Below, one piece after another: positions 16,184-24,653 of a stretch of 50,536 bases of DNA (positions are counted from its first letter, which is position 1; every line of letters starts with the position of its first letter). The notes beneath the pieces were generated by a model. That model was not told the DNA's origin, ran no database searches, and worked only from the letters and a program-made list of their open reading frames with translations. The position numbers were made by a program, and so were the translations under genes. Origin of the DNA: Nitrospira sp. (lineage in GTDB: Bacteria > Nitrospirota > Nitrospiria > Nitrospirales > Nitrospiraceae); NCBI GenBank assembly GCA_020846195.1, contig JADLEJ010000045.1:1-50536 (forward strand). Reading direction: 5' to 3'.

Positions 16184-16242
16184 AAAAAAGCCCAAGGCAT
16201 CGAGTGATACCTTGGGCTCCGGTCGGCTCGACCTCTGGCCTC
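16184..16242 (-). promoter_or_regulatory. Leader element copy 1 (conserved box, small hairpin, terminator-like hairpin)
   Basis: Read on the minus strand it begins GAGGCCAGAG, continues with a small hairpin (GGTCG-AGC-CGACC), then GAGCCCAAGG opens a stem that closes with CCTTGGGC followed by six T residues. The GAGGCCA-to-GAGCCCA spacing is 16 bases. The hairpin with U tract has the form of an intrinsic terminator yet stands between the Fur-type operator and the bfd start, 59 bases ahead of the ATG. See copies at 22778, 27216 and 32868. Confidence 0.78.
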
Positions 16243-16316
16243 AACACTGCCGCATAACGTGCGTTCAGCTATGACGCTCGCCTGCGCTCACGGGCTGATT
16301 ACACAGACCGCTAAGT

Positions 16317-16337
16317 TGATATGTATTCTCAATATCA
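16317..16337 (-). promoter_or_regulatory. Fur-box-like palindrome upstream of the bfd operon
   Basis: TGATAT and ATATCA flank nine bases (plus strand 16317-16337). In the 7-1-7 form, TGAGAAT-A-CATATCA matches about 11 of 14 Fur consensus positions. It lies 74 bases before leader copy 1. Confidence 0.65.
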
Positions 16338-16387
16338 TTTAGACAGCGTGAAGTCAACCCGCTCGTAAAACTTTTTTCGCATGCGAG

Positions 16388-17140
16388 TTAGGTGCGTATC
16401 CCGCCGACTAATGCCAAGAGCATCGCGGTAAGGTACATGAGGCTGATGCCAAGGAAGAGACCGGTCGCCATCTGAATACGGCGCGTCGCGGTATACGATA
16501 TGGCCGTCAGGGAAAGGATTACGTAGAGCAGCGACCCAGCGGCGAACGTATAGAATGCAATCGACCAATAGGGCGACAGCCCCTGCCCGCTCAAGATCGC
16601 GCCCAGGCAGGTCGGTCCACCCGCAATCAATCCCAAGAGCGCGATATCGACCCACTGAACCGGCTTCTTGCCGGCCGCGCCTACGATGCCGAACCCTTCC
16701 GTGCCGTTGTGAAGCGCAAAGCCCGTCACGAGCAGCAGGCTCAGCGACCACTCCCCGCTGGCATAACTCGCGCCGATCGCCAGCCCTTCACCGAGGTTGT
16801 GAAAACCCATTCCTACGGCGATCATATACGGAAGAGAAAGAAAGCGCCCACCCTGAATACGCCCAAGAATTTGCTTGGACTCCAGCACCACCAGCCCCAC
16901 CAGGCTCGCGCCCAGGCTGCCTAGAAACACCACCCAGGACAGCACATCGCGCGCGCCGCTCAATTCGACGGCTTCATGCATCAAGTCGAAAAAGAGATAG
17001 AGCAGCACACCGGTGGCCACGCCGATCAACAGGCCTTCCCACGAGCGAGGCAACACTTTTCCCAGCACCAGCGCGGCTCCAATCCCGAGATACACAGGAA
17101 TGACGCCGGCAATAAGACCGAGGATCAGAAGACTAAGCAT
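16388..17140 (-). CDS. ZIP-family divalent metal transporter
   Basis: Integral membrane permease of 250 aa with about eight helices. The metal-path motifs of the ZIP family are clear: HNLGEGLAIG (H114, N115, E118) in helix 4 and HNGTEGFGI (H144, N145, E148) in helix 5. The His-rich loop typical of ZupT is absent. Family members import Zn2+, Fe2+ or Mn2+. GGAG lies eight bases before the ATG. The position between a Fur-linked operon and the iron island suggests iron or a related metal, but selectivity cannot be read from the sequence. A weak Fur-like site lies upstream. Confidence 0.88.
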   Translation of the reverse strand: MLSLLILGLIAGVIPVYLGIGAALVLGKVLPRSWEGLLIGVATGVLLYLFFDLMHEAVELSGARDVLSWVVFLGSLGASLVGLVVLESKQILGRIQGGRFLSLPYMIAVGMGFHNLGEGLAIGASYASGEWSLSLLLVTGFALHNGTEGFGIVGAAGKKPVQWVDIALLGLIAGGPTCLGAILSGQGLSPYWSIAFYTFAAGSLLYVILSLTAISYTATRRIQMATGLFLGISLMYLTAMLLALVGGIRT

Positions 17141-17193
17141 GAACGTGCTCCATCAACGCCATCATGGCGGCACAGATCCGTGTTGCGCATAAT

Positions 17194-17208
17194 TGAATTT
17201 GTATTCTA
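17194..17208. promoter_or_regulatory. Weak Fur-box-like site upstream of the ZIP gene
   Basis: TGAATTTGTATTCTA, read on the minus strand as TAGAATACAAATTCA, resembles the site before bfd (shared GAATACA). A second inverted repeat, TATAG-N6-CTATA, is next to it. This is a candidate metal-regulator site only. Confidence 0.35.
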
Positions 17209-17250
17209 TAGCCGTATCTATAACAGAAATCCACCGCCGCCTGGCCAGGG

Positions 17251-18378
17251 TCAGCCCTGTTGACGGCGATGCGCCTGTCGTTTCATCCACCACATGCGGA
17301 GCGCGGTGCCGAATAGGATGGAAGGACACAATCCGGCGGCACACACGATCCACCGGCCGATCAACCCGAAGGCTTCGCCGTTATGGAGCGGAAACAGCCA
17401 CGCCAGCACTGTTTCACCGGCTGTGAGCGTCCGCCAATCGCGCACGTTCACGATGGCGCCGCTAAATTGGTCCACCCACACAATACTTTCACCGCTCGTG
17501 CGCCTGACCTCATCCGGCTGGCGCAGCCCGATCTGAAACACCTCTTCCGCTTGTTGCGGCAATCCGATCCACTTCACCTCCCCGTCGGGAAAGCGGGCGC
17601 GCGCGATGGCGACCGCATGATCGATCAAAAGCGGGGCTCCACCAGCGCTGATTGTTGAATGCACCTTCGCCTCCTCGGGGATCGGCAAGAGCCAGGCAAC
17701 GACGGGAACCACATATTCGGGGAATTCGAGATACAGGCCGGTGCAAGCCAGGATCATCAGCAGAGGCGCACCGGCTAGGCCGCTCAACTTATGGACATCG
17801 TAGTGCCTCCGGATGACGCTCCCTTTGGACTGAAACGTCAGCGCCTGGCGGACCTGCCCAGGCTTCGGCCACCAGAGATAAAGCCCGGTCGCAATCGAGC
17901 ACAGCAGGAACAACGCCAGCACACCGACCACGACTTCTCCGGTCTGCCCCAGCCACAGTCCTTTGTGCAATTCATACACAAAAGACACCGGAGTCTCACC
18001 CCAAACCCGATCCCGGCTCAGCACCTCGGCGCTGTAGGGATCGATCGTCACCTCAAGGTCTTGACCGGCGGCGTGTTCATCGACCGGCGCTTTAAACCAG
18101 GCCGTGACGACACCCCGGCGGTCCTGCGGAAGAAACAAGCCGTAGGGACCCGGCACCTCCGGCCTCGCCCCTTGCGCCGCCGCCGCCATCTCATCGAACG
18201 ACCGGTAGCTCCCACTGCCACTCGCCGTCAGTCGTTCAACGTTCAGCCATTCGTCGATCGCCTGGTAGAAAACCAGCGCGCTGCCCGTCAGCCCCATCAG
18301 CGCAAATAGCAGCCCGCCGAACAGGCCGATGGCCCAATGCGCCAGCAACCAACGCTTCTGCCATGCCCTGCGAGCCAC
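17251..18378 (-). CDS. PepSY-associated membrane protein (iron/siderophore-linked reductase type)
   Basis: A 375-residue inner-membrane protein with four main helices. The first (about 12-36) begins with WLLAHWAIGLFGGLL, two central ones flank a loop containing RRHYDVHKLSG, and the last is near 335-360. Large periplasmic segments between them carry PepSY-like sequence (DLEVTIDPYSAEVL). Histidines in helices (LHKGLWLG, DVHKLSG, PLHNGEAFG) are typical of this family, which includes siderophore-iron reductases such as FpvG. The gene begins 45 bases after receptor 1 and should act on the iron that receptor imports. The start codon is GTG, without a strong ribosome binding site. Confidence 0.82.
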   Translation of the reverse strand: MARRAWQKRWLLAHWAIGLFGGLLFALMGLTGSALVFYQAIDEWLNVERLTASGSGSYRSFDEMAAAAQGARPEVPGPYGLFLPQDRRGVVTAWFKAPVDEHAAGQDLEVTIDPYSAEVLSRDRVWGETPVSFVYELHKGLWLGQTGEVVVGVLALFLLCSIATGLYLWWPKPGQVRQALTFQSKGSVIRRHYDVHKLSGLAGAPLLMILACTGLYLEFPEYVVPVVAWLLPIPEEAKVHSTISAGGAPLLIDHAVAIARARFPDGEVKWIGLPQQAEEVFQIGLRQPDEVRRTSGESIVWVDQFSGAIVNVRDWRTLTAGETVLAWLFPLHNGEAFGLIGRWIVCAAGLCPSILFGTALRMWWMKRQAHRRQQG

Positions 18379-18423
18379 GCAGCCAATTCAATCCAGCAAT
18401 GCCAAATGACCTCCCCGGTTCAT

Positions 18424-21030
18424 TTAGTGGAATTCAAATTTCAACGAACCAATCACCGTGAACGGCGCACCGGTATAGACGATTTCACGGAAGTTCTGCG
18501 TGCCGGAGAAATACCGCTGATCGAGCAGGTTCGTAAAGTTCAACGCCGCCATCATATTTGTCCGGCCGAAGATCTCCGGCTTGCGATAGTACAGCGCGGC
18601 ATCCATGCGGACATACCCCGCCAGCTCGAAGGGGGCGGCGCAGTTGGCTGGATCCTGGCATTGGAAGACGCCGTTCCGCTTGCCCTGAGCAAACATGCCG
18701 ACGCCTGCGCCAAACCCCTTCACAACACCTTCTTGAAAGAAATAGGTCGTCCACAGGCTGCCTTGATGCAAGGCCGAGTTCGACAAGCGGCTGCCTTCCG
18801 CAAACAGGAGATCGTTCTTCACACGCGCATCGATGTACGCATAATTCGCGATGACATCCCATCCCGGCAATATCTGGCCCTGCACATCGAACTCGATGCC
18901 CTTGCTGCGCTGTTTGCCCGTGGCGACCGAGAAGGCAAACCCATTTAGCGGATCGGACGTCAACACATTTTTCTTGGTGACGTCGAACACGGCGATGGTG
19001 GACCGCAGCTTCCCATCGTACGTCTGAAGCTTGACGCCTCCTTCATACGACCTGCCGCGCTCGGGATTGAACAGCTTTCCATCGATGCTCCTCGACCCCG
19101 CGCTTTGCGGCACAAAGGACTCGGTGTAGTTCACATAGAAAGCCACGGGTTTCACCGGCTGATAGGTCAGACCGATCGACGGACTAAAGGCTGTGTCCGT
19201 TTTCGTATCCGAACTGCCCGTCGGCGTGAGATCGTCCGGACGAGTCGTGATCGATTGATCGAACAGATCGAACCGGCCGCCGAAATGCATATGGAGAGTA
19301 TCGAGCAATGCCGCATGATCGCCGAAATAGGCGCCCAAGATGTTGTTGGTTTGACTGGTGTCGCTGAACTTGCTCAGCCTCTGGTTGAGAAACAGCCGGT
19401 CATTGGGATTGAAGATGTTGATATAGCTAAACGCGCCGGGGGTCGAGGTATCGCCGCCGAAATCTCCGGATGTCGTAGCCGACGACGCTTCCCGCCCCAA
19501 CTCAATACCAAGGATGGTTTTATGCTTGATCGTCCCTGTCGAAAAGGCCCCGTGCAACTCGTTCTGCCAATAATGGCTCTGCACCATGGTCGGTATTTCA
19601 TATCGCGCCAGGTTGAGAATCCCATCGGTTTCTGGCCCGACCAAGAAGTTGGATTCCAAGCTGGAGTACCGTTGGCGCGCGACCGATGCCCGGAAGGCGC
19701 TGCGCCATTTGAACATGTCGCTGATTTCGTGCCACAGCGTCAGCGTGGCCTTTCCGCTCTGCGTATCGCTTTTCCTCGACGGATCGCCAAGAAAGCGGCT
19801 GATGGGAATGTTCGCCACGCCATTGCCGATCGCAACCAGACCGCGATCGATGGGCGTTCGATCGTAGAGATACTCCCCTTCGATGCGTAATGTTGTGCGC
19901 GAGCTGATTTCCCAGCCGAATGTCGGCGCGAGAAATACTCGCTCGCTCTTGACGCCATCCCGATAGCTTTCAGCCGACTCGTACAAGCCATTAAACCGGT
20001 ACGTGAGCGTCTTGCTGTCGTTCAACGGCCCGCCGATATCGATCGTCGGCCGATAGAGCCCGTAACTGCCGACAATCATTTCTGCCGAATAGTACGGCGT
20101 CTTCAACGGCGATTTTGTGACTTGGTTGATAATGCCACCTGGATCGGCACGGCCGTAGAGATACGACGGCGGACCTTTGACGACTTCGATACTTTCAAGG
20201 TTGATGACATCGCGTTGCGCGCGAGAACTGTAGGCACCGTCATCCCGAAACCCGTTCTTGAAGACATTCAGCCCGTCATCGGACGCGAAGCCTCGAATCA
20301 TGAAACTGCCGCCTTGGCCGCCCTGGGTGCTATATTGAGTGACGCCGCTCACGTTTCTAAGCGCATCGCTGAAGCGAATCACTTTCTGATCTTCCATGAC
20401 CTGTCGCGTCACAACTTCAATCGACCGTGGCGTATCTTGAATGGGAACGGGAATGCGAGTGGCGGACGTCGAATCATCGACCGTATACCCCTTCTCTTTG
20501 ACTTCTTTCACGACGATCTCCGGCACCTTGATCGGCTTGGCTTTCACCGGCCGCTCCTCGTCGCGCGCCGGCTCGGCGAGAAGGGAAACCGGCTTCTCCT
20601 CCGGCAAGGCCGCCGGCGCCGGCGGGCCCTGCATCAGCGTTACCGCATTGGCGCCCGTCACGCGATAGGTCAGCCCCGTGCCAGCCAGCAATGCACTCAA
20701 CGCCTGCTCCGGCACATGACTGCCACTGACGCCAGGCGAGTGAATCCCCTCTGCCATCTTTGTCGGGAAACTGAGCTGCCACCCGGTGGCGTCGGCAAAG
20801 GCATTGAGCGCCGGCCCGAGGGCTTGAGGCGGAATACTGTACTCCACCATCTTGAGCGGCTGCGTTTCGGCCATTCCATCCTGCGCGCGCGCCGGGCCAG
20901 CTGCCAGCCCCGTCAGCGCAAGAAGCAGCGCCACGCGGCCCGCATTCAGAATCCATGGCCTATGCCAGATTCGATTTCTTCGCCAATCCTGTCGTGCATT
21001 GTTATTCGTCGAATGAATGCGTCGCGACAT
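18424..21030 (-). CDS. TonB-dependent siderophore receptor 1 with STN signalling domain
   Basis: Outer-membrane receptor of 868 aa. A long signal peptide (to about 49, ending GPARAQ) is followed by an STN domain (about 70-130) as in FecA-type transducers, then a linker with KPIKVPEIVVKEVKEK that may hold the TonB box. Next come a plug with VVKGPPSYLYGRADPGGIIN, and a 22-strand barrel whose C terminus ends in FEFH. I used the ATG at 21030 because AAGGAGG lies six bases upstream. It follows fecI1 and fecR1, so substrate binding should signal through FecR1 to the sigma factor. It probably transports a ferric siderophore; the ligand is unknown. Confidence 0.93.
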   Translation of the reverse strand: MSRRIHSTNNNARQDWRRNRIWHRPWILNAGRVALLLALTGLAAGPARAQDGMAETQPLKMVEYSIPPQALGPALNAFADATGWQLSFPTKMAEGIHSPGVSGSHVPEQALSALLAGTGLTYRVTGANAVTLMQGPPAPAALPEEKPVSLLAEPARDEERPVKAKPIKVPEIVVKEVKEKGYTVDDSTSATRIPVPIQDTPRSIEVVTRQVMEDQKVIRFSDALRNVSGVTQYSTQGGQGGSFMIRGFASDDGLNVFKNGFRDDGAYSSRAQRDVINLESIEVVKGPPSYLYGRADPGGIINQVTKSPLKTPYYSAEMIVGSYGLYRPTIDIGGPLNDSKTLTYRFNGLYESAESYRDGVKSERVFLAPTFGWEISSRTTLRIEGEYLYDRTPIDRGLVAIGNGVANIPISRFLGDPSRKSDTQSGKATLTLWHEISDMFKWRSAFRASVARQRYSSLESNFLVGPETDGILNLARYEIPTMVQSHYWQNELHGAFSTGTIKHKTILGIELGREASSATTSGDFGGDTSTPGAFSYINIFNPNDRLFLNQRLSKFSDTSQTNNILGAYFGDHAALLDTLHMHFGGRFDLFDQSITTRPDDLTPTGSSDTKTDTAFSPSIGLTYQPVKPVAFYVNYTESFVPQSAGSRSIDGKLFNPERGRSYEGGVKLQTYDGKLRSTIAVFDVTKKNVLTSDPLNGFAFSVATGKQRSKGIEFDVQGQILPGWDVIANYAYIDARVKNDLLFAEGSRLSNSALHQGSLWTTYFFQEGVVKGFGAGVGMFAQGKRNGVFQCQDPANCAAPFELAGYVRMDAALYYRKPEIFGRTNMMAALNFTNLLDQRYFSGTQNFREIVYTGAPFTVIGSLKFEFH

Positions 21031-21128
21031 GCCATGCCTCCTTGTCCGTCTCATGCTTGCTAAGACGGAAGGACGCTCGCATTCCCTCACCTCGCGCTTC
21101 ACGCGCGGCAAGAGAACTCACGGCAGAA

Positions 21129-22127
21129 TCAAAAGAGAATGGCGAGCCGGTCGGTGAGACTGACCATTTGAAGCGGAAATGTTTTGACGAGCAACGACAG
21201 GACGCCGGCGGGATCATCCACATTATAGGTGCCTGTCACGCGGATCTCGCCGAGATCCTGATCCCAGAGCACGATGGTCCCAGGATAATACCGGCGGACC
21301 TCATCGATCACCTGCGCGAGCAAAACCCCGTCGACAACCAGCCGTCCTCTCAACCAGGCCGAGACCGAGTCGGAATCGACCGGATGCGGGGCGCTGAGCT
21401 GGCCTTGCTCGCATTGCAACTGCGCTCCGGCGGGTACTTGAGCCGTGGACCGGCTGCCACCGCGGCTGCGGACTTCGACAAGACCTTCAAGCACGGTGAC
21501 CTGATCGAACCCCGGCTGAGCCCGCACGACAAACTCGGTGCCTACCGCGCGCGTATCGGCTTCCCGGCTTTCGACGATAAACGGATGGTCCGGGTCAGGC
21601 TGAACCTGGAAAAAGGCCTCCCCTTTGAGCAGCCGCACCCGCCGAACCGTTCCATCGAACGTGGTCGCAATGGCCGATTGTGTATTGAGCGTCACCGTCG
21701 AACGGTCGGGTAATTGAATGGTCTGCCGCTCGCCGGTCCCCGTCCGATAGTCGGATTGGAACCGCACCATAAGGTCGGCATGAAACACCGCGATCGCCAG
21801 GACAGCGACACAGACGGCGATACCGGCCACCACCCTCGGCCATCGGCGGACAGCCCCGCTTAAGCCATGGCCACGCTGTAACGGAGAGCGCTCAGCCGAT
21901 CGAACCGCCGCCGCCTGCCACTCCGGATCGTTCCATACGCCGGAGAGCGCGTCAAACATCCGTGCATGGTCGGCACTTTGCGCGCGCCAGGCCTCGAATG
22001 TCCGCTGATCTTCCGGTTGAATCCGGCTATTGTGCAATCGCACGACCCAGGCAATCGCCTCGTGGCGGATGCCGGCCTCGCGGTCGTTCGGGGTTACGCG
22101 CCGCTGCTCGTCTGAAAACCGCACCAT
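21129..22127 (-). CDS. FecR-family anti-sigma regulator 1
   Basis: A 332-residue single-pass inner-membrane protein. The N-terminal cytoplasmic DUF4880-type region contains AIAWVVRLHNSRIQPEDQ. A membrane helix is near 97-116, followed by the periplasmic FecR domain with RQTIQLPDRSTVTLNTQS and GEAFFQVQPDPDHPF. The C-terminal part ends with a secretin/STN-like segment (DDPAGVLSLLVKTFPL). Family members sense the loaded receptor and release their ECF sigma factor. It lies between fecI1 and receptor 1 (63 and 98 bases). Confidence 0.9.
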   Translation of the reverse strand: MVRFSDEQRRVTPNDREAGIRHEAIAWVVRLHNSRIQPEDQRTFEAWRAQSADHARMFDALSGVWNDPEWQAAAVRSAERSPLQRGHGLSGAVRRWPRVVAGIAVCVAVLAIAVFHADLMVRFQSDYRTGTGERQTIQLPDRSTVTLNTQSAIATTFDGTVRRVRLLKGEAFFQVQPDPDHPFIVESREADTRAVGTEFVVRAQPGFDQVTVLEGLVEVRSRGGSRSTAQVPAGAQLQCEQGQLSAPHPVDSDSVSAWLRGRLVVDGVLLAQVIDEVRRYYPGTIVLWDQDLGEIRVTGTYNVDDPAGVLSLLVKTFPLQMVSLTDRLAILF

Positions 22128-22190
22128 CGCACCCCGATTCTGAAATGAGGAGCCCAGTATACCTTGAGACGGATACAGGGACCAATCTCC

Positions 22191-22709
22191 TCACTCATCG
22201 GCGTTCAGCGCATCGAGAATCGCACTGGCCTGATGGAGCGCGCGCATCAGCAGCTTTTCCACTCCGCTTTCAGAAATATTCATGCGGATGGAAATTTCCC
22301 GGTAGGAATACCCATAGACACGGTAGAGCAGAAACGCCTCTCTGGTACGCGGAGGCAAGGCATCAATTCCCTTCAGAAATATCCCAAGCCGCTCCTTTCC
22401 CATGGCGGCCCGCTCCGGCGACGGCGTGCCGCAAGACACTTCAATCATCCCGTCCAATGAATCGGCAATCTGGGGGCAGTGTCTATCTCTTCGCAAGTGA
22501 TCGATCGCCAGATTGGTGGCAATGCGATGCAGCAAGGCACGGGGATGCTCGACGGCTCGCGTGTTCACCAGGCCCAGCAGTCTGAGATAGGCCTCCTGCA
22601 TGAGATCCGCCGCCGTTTCGTGCGACTTCACCATCGCGGCGAGGCGCCGCGTAAGCTCGTCGCGATACCGGTGAAACAGATCTTCAATCTGAACAGACGT
22701 GAGAAGCAT
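22191..22709 (-). CDS. FecI-type ECF sigma factor 1
   Basis: A 172-residue ECF sigma factor. Region 2 contains HRYRDELTRRLAAMV, ETAADLMQEAYLRLL and LLHRIATNLAIDHLRR. Region 4 has LPPRTREAFLLYRVYGYSY and a helix-turn-helix REISIRMNISESGVEKLL. These match iron-starvation sigma factors of FecI type. The ATG at 22709 is chosen because region 2 begins soon after it; longer starts at 22739 or 22796 run towards the leader hairpin. It is the first gene of the fecI1-fecR1-receptor1-PepSY unit and follows leader copy 2, which itself directly follows a Fur-like site. Confidence 0.9.
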   Translation of the reverse strand: MLLTSVQIEDLFHRYRDELTRRLAAMVKSHETAADLMQEAYLRLLGLVNTRAVEHPRALLHRIATNLAIDHLRRDRHCPQIADSLDGMIEVSCGTPSPERAAMGKERLGIFLKGIDALPPRTREAFLLYRVYGYSYREISIRMNISESGVEKLLMRALHQASAILDALNADE

Positions 22710-22777
22710 AGACACACCAGCTACCGGCGAACACTCCATGCGACGGTTTGCAGATCGTGCGCCGGTCTTTCGGCCAC

Positions 22778-22837
22778 AAAAAAAGCCCACGCGCATCGCA
22801 AGATGCCGTGGGCTCTGTCCGCAAGGACTCTGGCCTC
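22778..22837 (-). promoter_or_regulatory. Leader element copy 2
   Basis: GAGGCCAGAG is followed by a GTCC-TTGC-GGAC hairpin, then GAGCCCACG opens a stem closing at CGTGGGC and seven T residues. The conserved-box spacing is 15 bases. The predicted transcript would start at or one base before the GAGGCC box. The element lies between this promoter and the sigma factor gene, about 70 bases ahead of its ATG. Confidence 0.8.
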
Positions 22838-22845
22838 AGAATTTT

Positions 22846-22868
22846 ATGATATTGAGAAACGGTCTCAG
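22846..22868 (-). promoter_or_regulatory. Fur-like site overlapping the fecI1 promoter
   Basis: On the plus strand TGATATTGAGAA (22847-22858) is identical to 12 bases of the site before bfd. On the minus strand the same bases contain TATCAT (22851-22846), a five-of-six -10 box. That puts +1 near 22838, so a bound repressor would block RNA polymerase. Confidence 0.6.
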
Positions 22869-22901
22869 AAGTGAATTGTACGCGCGCGATGCCGCCAAAG
22901 T

Positions 22902-23087
22902 CTAGCCGGAAGTTTGCGCGCGCCAGAGATGCCACGCACTGAGAAGAATCGGCAGACTGAGAGTGCCCCAGGAGAGCGCATCCCATGCGCCATCGCCCAG
23001 CAGCGCCGAAACGAGTCCGATAATACTGCTACCCGCCACCGCCACAGGCATCGCCCAAATCTGGCGGGCCGAGAGAACTCGCTTCAT
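22902..23087 (-). CDS. Small two-helix membrane protein linked to the PepSY gene
   Basis: A 61-residue protein with two hydrophobic segments (about 12-32 and 38-55, the latter SWGTLSLPILLSAWHLW). Its ATG overlaps the stop of the PepSY gene (ATGA), so it is translationally coupled and likely works with it. Small membrane partners accompany PepSY reductases in siderophore operons of Pseudomonas, which supports an accessory role here. I recognise no named family. It is the last gene of the receptor 2 unit. Confidence 0.65.
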   Translation of the reverse strand: MKRVLSARQIWAMPVAVAGSSIIGLVSALLGDGAWDALSWGTLSLPILLSAWHLWRAQTSG

Positions 23088-24244
23088 CGACGCACCGCTC
23101 CTGCTTCCGCAGAGCGCGCGCGTTCATGTTCTCGGCCGGCCTCGACCAAGAGGGCCTCATCCGCCCGATGCCCTTTGTTCCACCAGAGATACAAACCGCT
23201 AAGCAGGACCACAATGGTGACGATATCGAGCAGCGCCCACAGAGCTTTCAGCGGCTGTCCTCCGTAATCTCCAAAGTGCAGCGGCTGCGATACCAACAAC
23301 ACCGTCATGTACCAGGGCATCGCCCGTGTCGCAGCCACGGCGCCAGTCTCCGCATCGATCAGGACAGGTTCCAGCAGCCGCGCCGTGAACGGCGTCCGCC
23401 CCCGGAGAAAGACTGCGTAGTGATGCGGCCCCGCGGAAGGAGTCCCGGGAAACTCCACAAAGGCCGCCTCTTTCTGAATATCCAGTGCCTCCGCCGCCGC
23501 CACCGCACGATCGATGGAACTGAACGACACCGGCGCCGGCTTGCCTTGCCAAGGCGCGGTCATCTCGGCCAATTCTGTCTGCTGCCAGTAGGCAAACAGC
23601 GGGCGGGCCAGCGTATTAATAACGCCGGTGCCGCCGACAACGAGCGCCCAGACCAGAGTGACGATGCCTAGAAGATTATGCAGGTCCAGCCACGCCAGGC
23701 GCGGGCTCCCGGCATGCCGAACAGCCCCGAAGGGAAGCTTGCGCATAAACGGCCCATAGACCACGACGCCCGACACGATCGATGCGAGAAAGAGCAGGCC
23801 CATGCCGCCCAGAAATAACGTGCCCGGCAAGCCAGCAAACAGTTCCACGTGCAGCATGAACATGACGTGCAGAAACCCTTCGCGGAGCGGAAGATCTTGC
23901 AGCAGCGCGCCGGTCCGGCTGTCATACATAAAGAGCGCTGAACTCTCCGTGGCATCGGCCGTCTCTCCCATTGAGACAAACCAGGCCTGGGCATTTTCAT
24001 CTCGCGCAAAGGCTTGAATCGCATCCTTCGGCCGGCGCGCGCGGGCGTCGGCCGCCAGCGCATCGAGATCTGCTTTCACCGTTGCGTCAGCCATCTCGGG
24101 CGGCGTCACCGATGCCTCCAACCAATGGGCGATTTCCTCTCCAAAAATTAGCGGCAGACCGCTCAGGCAGAGCAGCAGTAGGAACAGCGTACAGAGCAGG
24201 CTCGTCCACTTATGGACGAGGCACCACAGCTTGAACGCCCTCAC
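23084..24244 (-). CDS. PepSY-associated membrane protein 2
   Basis: A 386-residue inner-membrane protein. Helices are at about 12-34, 130-165 (GTLFLGGMGLLFLASIVSG), 190-215 and 335-360 (LLDIVTIVVLLSGLYLWW). Intra-membrane histidines appear in LVHKWTSL, MFMLHVELFAG, LDLHNLLG and QPLHFGDYGG. The latter resembles the FGDYGG motif of PiuB/FpvG-like iron reductase proteins. The start is GTG. It follows the lipoprotein gene by 60 bases and receptor 2 further upstream, suggesting that it handles iron imported by receptor 2. Confidence 0.82.
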   Translation of the reverse strand: MRAFKLWCLVHKWTSLLCTLFLLLLCLSGLPLIFGEEIAHWLEASVTPPEMADATVKADLDALAADARARRPKDAIQAFARDENAQAWFVSMGETADATESSALFMYDSRTGALLQDLPLREGFLHVMFMLHVELFAGLPGTLFLGGMGLLFLASIVSGVVVYGPFMRKLPFGAVRHAGSPRLAWLDLHNLLGIVTLVWALVVGGTGVINTLARPLFAYWQQTELAEMTAPWQGKPAPVSFSSIDRAVAAAEALDIQKEAAFVEFPGTPSAGPHHYAVFLRGRTPFTARLLEPVLIDAETGAVAATRAMPWYMTVLLVSQPLHFGDYGGQPLKALWALLDIVTIVVLLSGLYLWWNKGHRADEALLVEAGREHERARSAEAGAVRR

Positions 24245-24304
24245 AGCGCCCAGGCCCGATCAGACAGACGCACTCGCATTCCAGAATGCGCCTCGTGTGA
24301 AATC

Positions 24305-24565
24305 TCAGTGGACTGCTGGGGCATCCACGCTGGGAGAACGTGGGAGTTGTTCGTCGTCATAGTGATATCCCTTCGACTGCATGCACCCGCTCAAATTAAT
24401 CCCGCCAGCCAGCGTCTCTTTCGCATGTTCCTGCCCAGACAACACCTCTCGCTTGCAAGTATCCCAATCCGCTTGCGTGTGCGCCTCTGATTTTCCCGCT
24501 TGCTCCCACCGGCCTTCGGCGCAGGCGGCCAGCAGCAGTCCGAGCATGACCAGCACGATGCTCAT
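24305..24565 (-). CDS. Small lipoprotein
   Basis: An 86-residue protein. The signal segment MSIVLVMLGLLLAAC ends in a lipobox cysteine (C15). The mature part has one cysteine in DWDTCKRE and another in SGCMQSKGY, a spacing seen in many small bacterial lipoproteins of unknown role, where the two may form a disulfide. GGAGG lies seven bases before the ATG at 24565. It stands between receptor 2 and its PepSY protein, so a periplasmic role in the same uptake route is a fair guess. Confidence 0.68.
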   Translation of the reverse strand: MSIVLVMLGLLLAACAEGRWEQAGKSEAHTQADWDTCKREVLSGQEHAKETLAGGINLSGCMQSKGYHYDDEQLPRSPSVDAPAVH

Positions 24566-24653
24566 GCGAACGCCTCCATGTGACAACGAACAACGTCGAG
24601 ACGGCCGCTCATAGCAAGACGATCCCCTCGACGCCATGCACAACCGCGCATCA

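Noticed and set aside
16362..16380. Possible terminator after the ZIP gene (TCGCATGCGA with a run of A/T)
   Set aside because: The stem is only four base pairs around a two-base loop and the T run is on the wrong side for the minus-strand gene.
21064..21085. Possible FecI-type promoter (GGAAT and CGTC) before receptor 1
   Set aside because: The spacing of about 13 bases is too short for ECF promoters, which usually need about 16-17.
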